In this document: positions 40,944-50,196 of the stretch, in pieces | How the letters are laid out: every line of letters begins with the position of its first letter | Position numbering within the stretch: the first letter of the stretch is position 1 | Assembly: GCA_963680875.1 (NCBI GenBank) | Contig: OY804589.1 | Span: forward strand, 1,364,001-1,428,000 | Direction: 5' to 3' | Source of the DNA: Bathymodiolus brooksi | Taxonomy: Eukaryota > Mollusca > Bivalvia > Mytilida > Modiolidae | Length of the DNA: 64,000 bases | Translations under genes and position numbers: made by a program | The notes under the pieces: model-generated | Database searches by the model: none | The model's input: the letters and a program-made list of their open reading frames with translations, nothing else | What the model was told of the DNA's origin: nothing

Positions 40944-41007
40944 ATTGATTGATTGATTGATCGGTGTTTAACGCCAACTTCTGCAATATTTCAGCTATAT
41001 CGTGGCG
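40944..41007 (-). mobile_element. 5'-truncated SINE tail (copy D)
   Basis: Read on the minus strand: CGCCACGATATAGCTGAAAT, then TTGGCGTTAAACACCGATC and (AATC)n. This is the 3' end of the SINE body of copies A and C, lacking the tRNA-like head. Confidence 0.8.
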
Positions 41008-41620
41008 TCAAAAGAAAAAAAAGAAAAATGAAACATATATAATATCTTTATTCACACAAACTGAATTACAGCATGACACAAATTACATAATTACAATATA
41101 CACAAATAAGATGATAAGAGTTATTGTTCGTGGCTATCTCCAACAGTTCCCACAAATGACCGATTATCACACTCAGTGGTAGGTACCACCAATTACACTT
41201 GTCAGGCCTCCGGTATATTATTTTATTTAATTAATACAATTTATCACCATTTTATATTACGACGTCCATTTTCATTTACTTACAAGAACATTTACAAAAT
41301 GTAATATAATATAAATAGGTACCAATGTGATAACAATTTGATAATCACATGTTACTATAGGAACAAAAGATGACGCCATCTTGATTACTATAGGGACAAA
41401 AGATGACGCCATCTTGATTATTCCCCTTAATGAAGTGTTACGTGACATATCGCCCGTAGTAAAATAAATATTAGACAACAGTATTATGCAATTTATATGT
41501 CTGTGTCTTATATATACATGAGAATTATTTTATTCTTCAGATGGAATGAAGTAATAACTTATGTAATTTAAATAGGAGATCGCCATAGAGGTCCATATAC
41601 TGGTGTATATGTATATTTAG

Positions 41621-41622
<2 letters not shown>
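41008..41622. other. AT-rich sequence with a 33-bp direct duplication
   Basis: No gene supported. TTACTATAGGAACAAAAGAT begins a 33-bp segment at 41352 that repeats at 41385 with one change. Confidence 0.55.

Positions 41623-41651
<29 letters not shown>
41623..41651. repeat. (TA)n microsatellite
   Basis: Uninterrupted TA run on the left side of the hairpin element at 41652. Confidence 0.95.
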
Positions 41652-41654
<3 letters not shown>

Positions 41655-41882
41655 GTCTAAAATGGTTTGTAAAACAACACCAAGTACACAAAACAAAGTG
41701 ATAAAGAATTAAACACTTCGTTGAATGACAAAATTTTCGTCCCACCGAGGGACTTTATCAATGTATAATTAAATAAAATCTCGAAACAATAAAGCGATTT
41801 TTCAAATTTCAAAAAAAGGTTTTTGACGGTCCATGTACGGCACAAAAGAACCAGAAGATGAACATATGGTTTTTCAGACGTT
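41652..41882 (-). mobile_element. Short inverted-repeat element between (TA)n tracts; Penelope/hammerhead-like or MITE-like
   Basis: The segment is bounded on both sides by (TA)n and has imperfect terminal inverted repeats: AACGTCTAAAA at 41652-41662 and TTTTCAGACGTT at 41871-41882. On the minus strand TTGATAAA is followed by a perfect 5-bp stem (GTCCC, loop TCGGT, GGGAC; 41739-41753) and GAAA. That order recalls a hammerhead ribozyme core (CUGAUGA, stem II, GAAA), known from Penelope-like elements, but the core here has changed bases and one extra A. A small DNA transposon inserted at TA is the alternative. Confidence 0.45.
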
Positions 41883-41883
41883 G

Positions 41884-41904
41884 TATATATATATATATAT
41901 ATAT

Positions 41905-41946
<42 letters not shown>
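41884..41946. repeat. Compound (TA)n-(GA)n microsatellite
   Basis: TA run 41884-41905 followed by GA run to 41946. Confidence 0.95.
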
Positions 41947-41949
<3 letters not shown>

Positions 41950-42393
41950 CATATATTAATATCCTCAGATAGTAAGGTATTCAGTTATGTTTTTATAGTA
42001 TTGGTTTGACTTATAATTAAGTCATATCCTCCAATCTGAATATATTTTTTTTCGGTAAGCCATTAAATATGAGTAGGTTCAGATTTAGGACAACATGTCT
42101 GTCATACATGTATGTAATCTGCGTAAATTTCCACAAATTCTTCTAATGTTTCATTGAAATAAAATTTCGCTTTAGATAATTTTGTGACGTATATAACAAC
42201 AGCATCCATCTATTTTCATAAGCCATTGATATGTCGCCCCCACTCGGCCACATAGGCCTGATTCCCAGCCAACCAGTCTTTGCTCTTTCGCCTTAATATA
42301 TATATATACTTATTATGAAACTACCCCTTTACATCGAGGGCGCCAACCGCCGGGGTGTCGGTGGCGCGTCTAACTACAGTTATTAAAATGTAC
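41947..42393. other. Unique sequence left of the LINE, no supported gene
   Basis: No credible frame. On the minus strand TGGCCGAGTGGG (42239-42250) matches a tRNA box A, but no box B or cloverleaf follows. A short TA run lies near 42297-42308. Confidence 0.45.
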
Positions 42394-42407
42394 ATTTATT
42401 ATGATAA

Positions 42408-45400
42408 AAGCACATGCAACAAAAATATGATAAGACATCTGCCATATATACACACACGTTATAAACTGTCCATAAACTCTCCATAAAACATCATTTATAA
42501 TTATACTTAAAATATTTTAAACAGTAACACTCAATACTTCACTTCGTAATCTAAAACATGTTTCAATATACATTTTACCGATAAAATCATAAAATATTCC
42601 AATATCATTATTAAAAGCATATCTAATATCATCAACAATAAACTGTAATTTGGCACTAGGTGACTGTTCCATAAAGTCTACACCAATATAATAATCACTA
42701 GACTGTTTAGAAACAATATTAAAATATTCATCGCGAACACTAGACAGGACAGGGCAATTTAACAAAAAATGTGCGAGATCTTCATCTTCACCGTTATTGC
42801 ATAAAAGGCATTTACTGTGTGCACTTAGGTGCATCCTGAACAGATATTTCTGAAGGGGTATGGTGTTGGTTCTTGACAGTAGTTTCAGACGGGAGGAATA
42901 AAAATCATTATGGTTATTTAAGTAGTTTTGTTTGCCTAAACTAACAAAACACTGTTGATAGAAATCAAGGCTACTTTTAGAGGAGACTTCCATTAGTAAC
43001 TTGTCTCTGGCCTGAGATCCATATTACTTGTTAAATTCCTTAATGTTTATACCAAAATTTACGTCAAGCTGGTTTATTAAACTAGAAACATGTTCCTTGT
43101 AATTCCAAAAGCTGTCACCTTTTCTAACCATTTCATTAAATACGATTTGCATAGTCTATTATCGGGAAGTTCTAAGAGCCTTTTATAATATAATACCTTC
43201 TGTCTATTAATAAAGTCGAGAATAGGTTCCCACCCCAGTTCTAGTAACAGGGCAGCTTTTGGTATATTCATTCTAGTTTTTATAACGATTTTAGCTGCCC
43301 GATATTGCCAGGATTCTAGCGCTTGTTTACACGTTTCGGAAAGAGGCATCCATACAGCACAAGCATGGGTTAAAGATGGCCTCATAACCGAATTCCAAAG
43401 TGATTCACCAAAATTTATGCGATTGAAATCACTATGTTCACCAAGTAGACGGATAAGACAATTCAGCTGCTTATCTGCTTTTTCCTTAAGAAAATTATTC
43501 ACGTGGAAGTTAGATTTTAAGGATCTATTAATGAAATAACCCAGATATTTGTACTCGCTCGTTTCTTCGATTGGTTCATTTCCTAATTTCCAGGTACCTT
43601 CCTTGTTAATTTTTTTACTTGTTATTAAAATTTTAGACTTTTTAGGGTTGAATTTTAGGTTCCATTTGTTGGCAAAAGCGTTCGAAATATTTAAAAGCTC
43701 CTGTAACTCTTCGGGTGATTCGGCTATGAGGACAACATCGTCCGCAAATAAAAGACAATTTATCAATTTTGACGAAATATTTGCACCAATACTGCTATTT
43801 TCTAGCATGTTTGCTAAATCCGTCATTAAGTTAGAAAAAAGGGTATGGGACAAAACGCAGCCCTGTTTTAACCCAAACTCTTGGTCGAACCAGTCGGATT
43901 CAAAATCACCAAATATTACCTTATTTTCAACCTTTTCATACATTTTTCTTAGTAGTCTCCAACATTTCCCTTTTATACCATTTTCCCACCGCAATGCAAA
44001 AAGGCCATCTCGCCAGACTCTATCAAAGGCCTTTGATAGATCCAAAAAAGCCAAATAAAGAGGTTTTCTTGAAGATTTATATAGGGATGCAATACCCTGT
44101 AAAGAAAATATTTGGTCTTCAATTCTTCTATCTTTTCGGAAGGCACCTTGAGTTTCACCGAGTATATTGTTTGATTCTAAAAAATCTAAAATTAATGTTT
44201 CCAGGATTTTGGAAAAAACCTTGTTAACATTCGAAGTTAGAGTAATACCTCTATAGTTGTCCAAATCATATATGGATCCAGATTTATGTAATGGTTTAAT
44301 AATACCTTTACACCAATCATCTGGTATCATTTCGAAATCTGAAATACATGTAAAAAGATCCGACAATGATTTTATCATTATATCCCCTCCATATTTTAGG
44401 AACTCATTTGGTATATCATCGATACCGGGAGCCTTACCAATTTTGAGATTATTTAAGGCTTTCGTTATTGACTCTTTTGTGAAAACCATTGAAAACATAT
44501 TATCTCCATGACTCAAATCGTTTTCCATTTCTCTAACAAATGTAGACATATGCTCCATACGCCCTGGAGCAATATTTATGTCTGTACCAATTTTACTAAA
44601 ATGTTCACTGAGACAGGTTTCAATTTCTACCTTCTCTTCAAACATGACAGTTTTACTAACAGGGTCAATGATCTGGGAAGGGTTAATTGTAACACGAGGT
44701 CCCTTTAACATGTTCCAAAACATCTTAGATTTATTCTTACCCCCTACACATTTATCATTGAAAAAGTTAATTTTATTATTGACTTGTTTATTAACAATTG
44801 CATCATGCAATTGTTTCTTCCGTTTTTGGTATAGGGCAGATAATTGCTTACCTAGTTCACTATCATATGGTCGTGTTTTGTTATGTAAACGCTGTAGTCG
44901 GTTAGCCTCTCGTCTACGCTTTAACATTTTGTCTAGACCTTTATCCCAAAAATTCTTGTAATTTTTTACTTTAGGTACTTTCCTTGCGACGGATTCCGCA
45001 GCGGTATTTACGATGTACTTCCACGTCTCCCATATATCATTAACATTATTCGAAACGTTAGCCCAATTATCTTGGAAATTATCTTTTAAATTACACCTAA
45101 ACAGTTCCCAATCGGTGTCATCAGTAAACTTCCAAAAATGTTTAATACTAGAATAGCTGTCCTGCTTTTTTAAAATTTTTGTTATTTCCCTTAATTTAAC
45201 ACTGATGATGACATGATCACTGTTCAAATCAAACACACCCTTTTCATCAATTAAAACGGAACTAACATTAGTTGAAAGACCTTTAGACATTAGTACATAA
45301 TCTATAGCTGATCTTTGATCATTGAGTATTCTAGTATAGAAGCCGTCGCAACAGTTAAATGTATTAACAATATCCAGTTCAGAAGCTTCACTGAACTGTA

Positions 45401-46174
45401 AAAGTCTAATACCGTTATAACTCTGATTATCTTTACAAAGTAACGATTTTCCAGTAAATTCGCATTGACGTAGGCTTTTACCATTAAAATCGCCCGTCAG
45501 CCATGTTTCATATCCATGCGATTGGAACACGGAACAGTTTTCTAAAAGTTCATAAAACAATAAATCAGTTTTATTTTTGTCGACTCCGTCGTTAGGGAAG
45601 TAAACAACTCCGACTGCGGTTTTTATCCCATTTATACGACATAAAATCCACAGACGCTCGAACGTATCGCATTGACTGTTGATCAGGTTATCATCTAATA
45701 TCTTAATGTCTGAATTCACACAAATACCAATACCCCCTTTACCCTTAGATTGTGTTCTACACTTTCCAATCCAGATAAAATCGTTATGAAGGTCTCTGGG
45801 TTTATCATTTCCCCTAAGAAAAGTTTCCGCAAGACAAAAAATATCTACAGAATTGTCTGCTATATGTTTATTGACTTCATGGACTTTACTTTTCATGCCT
45901 CTAATATTCAAAAAATTTATATTAAAATGCGATGTCGTTTTCTTTTTCTTACCTTTACCTGCCCTACGGTGGCGGCGGCAACCTTTCTTACGACCTTTAC
46001 CTTTATCTAAATCTAAAATTTTGTACTTTATAGAACAATGTTGCGTGTTTAACGGAGAAGCAACAAATACCAAGTTTATAGTCTTTGTTTGGTTAGCCGA
46101 TCTACCCCCTCCCCCCCTCGAGGCGAGCACGCTAATCATTGTACCACGGATGTAGTTCTCGATACCTTACTTAT
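42408..46174 (-). mobile_element. Near-complete APE-type LINE (non-LTR retrotransposon)
   Basis: A single long open reading frame with apurinic-type endonuclease then reverse transcriptase, broken only by one frameshift and one stop, sits between probable 14-bp target-site duplications: ATTTATTATGATAA at 42394-42407 and ATTTGTTATGATAA at 46175-46188 (one mismatch). If these are the true ends, the element is about 3.77 kb with a 35-nt leader and about 109 nt after the stop codon. No ORF1 is visible upstream. The 3' end on the minus strand is T-rich, not a poly(A) tail. The compact single-frame layout is compatible with RTE-like or L2/CR1-like clades; I cannot place it without a tree. Confidence 0.85.
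42517..46139 (-). pseudogene. LINE endonuclease/reverse transcriptase polyprotein, frameshifted
   Basis: Encodes the element's replication protein: the endonuclease nicks target DNA and the reverse transcriptase copies the element RNA there. From the Met at 46139, a basic stretch (residues 46-67, Lys/Arg-rich) precedes the endonuclease: LNIRG 77-81, LAET 103-106 (metal-binding Glu105), TGDFNG 215-220, SAIDYVL 277-283, SDH 307-309. The reverse transcriptase follows: KAPGIDDIP 569-577, FLDLSKAFD 698-706 (catalytic Asp700), GLKQGCVLS 756-764, FADD 798-801 (Asp800, Asp801), YLGY 865-868. The first open part ends at 43077 after 1020 codons. A one-base loss near 43150-43155 shifts the frame; 42 codons later a stop lies at 43024-43026 (AAG-TAA, probably from a Gln codon). 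The same frame then stays open from 42993 to 42517 and carries a CX2CX9HX4C knuckle (Cys62, Cys65, His75, Cys80 counted from Met 42993), usual at LINE C-termini. All catalytic residues remain, so inactivation looks recent. The chosen start is uncertain because the leader is short. Confidence 0.92.
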
Positions 46175-46188
46175 ATTTGTTATGATAA

Positions 46189-46600
46189 TAAATAAAGTAA
46201 TAATAAAGTTATAACTGTGACTTTATACTCGTGACTCGTTTCTTACAACAAAAACAAATTCAAGCCACCCATCTGATGGTTATATTCTTAGCTGACAATT
46301 TATTTTCTGTAATCCAGTGCATATGTACTATATGTTAATTTGTTTTATCATGGTTTACGTGTTCGTCACGGTTCAAGTATATAATGTCATGACGTATGGA
46401 GCATTATTTGGCCCAAACTGTAAATCTCACATGTAACACACAGATGAAGATGGCATGAGTTGATAGTAGAATGTTACGTGACCATCTGTTAGTATACCCT
46501 AGTCAGGTTATATAGAGAGACACCCGCCATTAACAAACATCAGATCAATCTGTAACTGTTGTCATCAAGTCAACAATATATATTTATTTAACGGTATGCT
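46189..46600. other. Unique AT-rich sequence, no supported gene
   Basis: No credible frame. TTATATAGAGAGACACC near 46508 resembles a TATA box context, with nothing recognisable transcribed downstream. Confidence 0.4.
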
Positions 46601-46774
46601 CATCCCGGTTTTTAGTGGGGTTCGTGTTACTCGATCTTTAGTTTTATGTGTATGTTTTGTAGATCGTTGTTTGTCCTTTTGTACTTTCTCTTTTGGCCAT
46701 TTCGTTATCTGTTCTTCGATTTACGGATTCTGATTACACCTTTTGTTATCTTCAAACTCTTCTTAGTCCTACAT
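46601..46774 (+). repeat. Dispersed bivalve-type element, partial copy 1
   Basis: Starts at CGGTTTTTAGTGGGGTTCGT and continues through TTTTGGCCATTTCG and TTACGGATTCTGATTAC to about 46774. The same text recurs at 53807-54036 and 55231-55415. I recall this sequence from mussel genomes as a very common dispersed repeat; the recollection is not a search result. No coding capacity is seen. Confidence 0.75.
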
Positions 46775-46878
46775 ACACATTATGGTAAATAACTATATCC
46801 TCTTTTTATAGTTAAAAAAACCCGTCATTTTAAATCAGGTCAAATAGTTTGATTAATTCTAATTACGATAGGTGTTGC
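46775..46878. other. Unique flank left of the SINE-derived array
   Basis: Short AT-rich interval. Its right end (GGTGTTGCATTACTC) shares GTTGCATTAC with the SINE word GTTGGATTAC, the likely site of the founding exchange for the array. Confidence 0.6.
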
Positions 46879-48726
46879 ATTACTCTAATTGTATATGGAC
46901 AGTCAGTCAACAAGGGGCCCAGGTGGCTCAATGAGTTAGGTAGTTGTAGGGCCCAGGTGGCTCAATGAGTTAGGTAGTTGGATTACTCTAATTGTATATG
47001 GACAGTCAGTCAACAAAGGGCCCAGGTGGCTCAATGAGTTAGGTAGTTGGATTACTCTAATTGTATATGGACAGTCAGTCAACAAGGGGCCCAGGTGGCT
47101 CAATGAGTTAGGTAGTTGTAGGGCCCAGGTGGCTCAATGAGTTAGGTAGTTGGATTACTCTAATTGTATATGGACAGTCAGTCAACAAGGGGCCCAGGTG
47201 GCTCAATGAGTTAGGTAGTTGGATTACTCTAATTGTATATGGACAGTCAGTCAACAAGGGGCCCAGGTGGCTCAATGAGTTAGGTAGTTGGATTACTCTA
47301 ATTGTATATGGACAGTCAGTCAACAAGGGGCCCAGGTGGCTCAATGAGTTAGGTAGTTGTAGGGCCCAGGTGGCTCAATGAGTTAGGTAGTTGGATTACT
47401 CTAATTGTATATGGACAGTCAGTCAACAAGGGGCCCAGGTGGCTCAATGAGTTAGGTAGTTGTAGGGCCCAGGTGGCTCAATGAGTTAGGTAGTTGGATT
47501 ACTCTAATTGTATATGGACAGTCAGTCAACAAGGGGCCCAGGTGGCTCAATGAGTTAGGTAGTTGTAGGGCCCAGGTGGCTTAATGAGTTAGGTAGTTGG
47601 ATTACTCTAATTGTATATGGACAGTCAGTCAACAAGGGGCCCAGGTGGCTCAATGAGTTAGGTAGTTGGATTACTCTAATTGTATATGGACAGTCAGTCA
47701 ACAAGGGGCCCAGGTGGCTCAATGAGTTAGGTAGTTGTAGGGCCCAGGTGGCTCAATGAGTTAGGTAGTTGGATTACTCTAATTGTATATGGACAGTCAG
47801 TCAACAAGGGACCCAGGTGGCTCAATGAGTTAGGTAGTTGTAGGGCCCAGGTGGCTCAATGAGTTAGGTAGTTGCATTACTCTAATTGTATATGGACAGT
47901 CAGTCAACAAGGGCCCAGGTGGCTCAATGAGTTAGGTAGTTGCATTACTCTAATTGTATATGGACAGTCAGTCAACAAGGGCCCAGGTGGCTCAATGAGT
48001 TAGGTAGTTGGATTACTCTAATTGTATATGGACAGTCAGTCAACAAGGGCCCAGGTGGCTCAATCAGTTAGGTAGTTGGATTACTCTAATTGTATATGGA
48101 CAGTCAGTCAACAAGGGCCCAGGTGGCTCAATGAGTTAGGTAGTTGGATTACTCTAATTGTATATGGACAGTCAGTCAACAAGGGCCCAGGTGGCTCAAT
48201 GAGTTAGGTAGTTGCATTACTCTAATTGTATATGGACAGTCAGTCAACAAGGGCCCAGGTGGCTCAATGAGTTATGTAGTTGGATTACTCTAATTGTATA
48301 TGGACAGTCAGTCAACAAGGGCCCAGGTGGCTCAATCAGTTAGGTAGTTGGATTACTCTAATTGTATATGGACAGTCAGTCAACAAGGGCCCAGGTGGCT
48401 CAATGAGTTAGGTAGTTGGATTACTCTAATTGTATATGGACAGTCAGTCAACAAGGGCCCAGGTGGCTCAATGAGTTAGGTAGTTGCATTACTCTAATTG
48501 TATATGGACAGTCAGTCAACAAGGGCCCAGGTGGCTCAATGAGTTAGGTAGTTGCATTACTCTAATTGTATATGGACAGTCAGTCAACAAGGGCCCAGGT
48601 GGCTCAATGAGTTAGGTAGTTGCATTACTCTAATTGTATATGGACAGTCAGTCAACAAGGGCCCAGGTGGCTCAATGAGTTAGGTAGTTGGATTACTCTA
48701 ATTGTATATGGACAGTCAGTAAACAA
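46879..48726 (+). repeat. 69/68-bp array of SINE head plus insertion flank, 24 units
   Basis: Each unit joins ATTACTCTAATTGTATATGG and ACAGTCAGTCAACAA (original flank, first seen at 46879-46913) to the first 30-odd bases of the SINE (GGGCCCAGGTGGCTCAATGA, then GTTAGGTAGTTG). Unit length is 69 bp on the left (GGGGCCC) and 68 bp on the right (GGGCCC). Seven units carry a second head copy of 34 bp joined through GTAGTTGTAGGGCCC. The last unit reads directly into the full SINE. The box A-like promoter part is thus present more than 30 times, without box B. Confidence 0.95.
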
Positions 48727-49007
48727 GGGCCCAGGTGGCTCAATGAGTTAGGTAGTTGGATTACCTAACAACTCATACAAGCCTATCACCAAAACGGCGT
48801 GGGTTCGCGCGCGCTTTGTAAATTACAAAAAAGTGTGCACTCGACTCGCAGCCGCAAGTGATAAAGTTTACCAGTTGCTTGCTCATGGTCGGTGGTTTTT
48901 TCCGGGTACTTCGGCTTCTTCCATCACTAAATTCGGTCGCCATGATATAGCTGAAATATTGCTGATAGTGGCGTTAAGCACAATAAAATCAATCAATCAA
49001 TCAATCG
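48727..49007 (+). mobile_element. tRNA-derived SINE, full length (copy C), founder of the adjacent array
   Basis: Same structure as copy A: head GGGCCCAGGTGGCTCAATGA, degenerate box B (GGGTTCGCGCGC at about 48801), middle segment GGTGGTTTTTTCCGGGTACT, CGCCATGATATAGCTGAAAT, GTGGCGTTAAGCAC and (AATC)n ending near 49007. A target duplication is visible: CAGTCAACAA before the first head (46904-46913) and CACTCAACAA after the tail (49010-49019), one mismatch in ten. The copy immediately before 48727 reads CAGTAAACAA. Confidence 0.92.
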
Positions 49008-49069
49008 AACACTCAACAACCCAATAGACATTTGCTCGCCTCTAGAGCGGTATATCATGAGCTAAGCCT

Positions 49070-49651
49070 CGGTCGGGTCAAACCAAACACAATAAGCACG
49101 GTATTTGATTCTTCTCCGTTACGGGTCAAACCAAACACAATAAGCCTGGTATTTGATTCTTCTCCGTTACGGATCAAACCAAACACAATAAGCATGGTAT
49201 TTGATTCTTCTCCGTTACGGGTCAAACCAAACACAATAAGCATGGTATTTGATTTTTCTCCGTTACGGGTCAAACCAAACACAATAAGCCTGGTATTTGA
49301 TTCTTCTCCGTTACGGGTCAAACCAAACACAATAAGCCTGGTATTTGATTCTTCTCCGTTACGGGTCAAACCAAACACAATAAGACTGGTATTTGATTCT
49401 TCTCCGTTACGGGTCAAACCAAACACAATAAGCATGGTATTTGATTTTTCTCCGTTACGGGTCAAACCAAACACAATAAGCATGGTATTTGATTCTTCTC
49501 CGTTACGGGTCAAACCAAACACAATAAGCATGGTATTTGATTCTTCTCCGTTACGGGTCAAACCAAACACAATAAGCCTGGTATTTGATTCTTCTCCGTT
49601 ACGGGTCAAACCAAACACAATAAGCCTGGTATTTGATTCTTCTCCGTTACG
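49070..49651. repeat. 48-bp tandem array, 12 units
   Basis: Unit length 48 bp; core GGGTCAAACCAAACACAATA then TTTGATTCTTCTCCGTTAC. Variants AAGCCTGG/AAGCATGG/AAGACTGG. Open frames on both strands (16-residue repeat, such as RVKPNTISMVFDSSPL) follow from the unit length. Confidence 0.97.
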
Positions 49652-49688
49652 CACGCAACAATAAGGTGTAAGAACAAAGACTGGTTGG

Positions 49689-49816
49689 TTTGGAATCAGG
49701 ATAATGTATCCGAACGGGGCCCAATGTCTACACACGGACTGTTGTTTCAGTGTTTGGAATCAGGATAATGTATCCGAACGGGGCCCAATGTCTACACACG
49801 GACTGTTATTTCAGTG
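49689..49816. repeat. 64-bp direct duplication
   Basis: TTTGGAATCAGGATAATGTA begins at 49689 and at 49753; the copies differ at one base near the end (GTTGTTTCAG against GTTATTTCAG). Confidence 0.95.
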
Positions 49817-50196
49817 AGCTAGCACTATACAAATCCATCTAAGCGTGTTGGTATAGTACAAAGCCAACATCACCATCTTGTCGAAATGTAACTTGTTCTC
49901 GACATGATAATGATGAATAGCATGATATATACATTGGTTTTTGTTCTAAGCGAAAGTCTTATGACGTTATGACTAACTTATCGATCGTTCCCTTCTCAGG
50001 TCGCACCTGCTCTTAATAGAGACAAAGCTGTGTACATAGGGTTCTTTGCCATATGATATATTAATAATGTTACTTAATACATGTGTGTAGTTCCTATCTT
50101 ACCCCTGTCTATTTGTTGTTGCCTGTCAAAGGCAGCAACTTGTTTTTTTATTGTTTTTCTTTGGTGTTTTCTTAATAAATATGGTCAAGCAGAAAT
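49817..50196. other. Unique sequence, no supported feature
   Basis: No credible frame or RNA gene seen. Confidence 0.5.

Noticed and set aside
42239..42250. Box A-like TGGCCGAGTGGG on the minus strand
   Set aside because: No box B or tRNA fold follows within reach; probably chance or a decayed SINE head.
43549..46155. Plus-strand frames opposite the LINE
   Set aside because: Shadows of the retrotransposon coding strand with no motifs of their own.
49032..49735. Open frames on both strands over the 48-bp array
   Set aside because: Unit length 48 is divisible by 3; both strands are equally open and the ends run into unrelated sequence.
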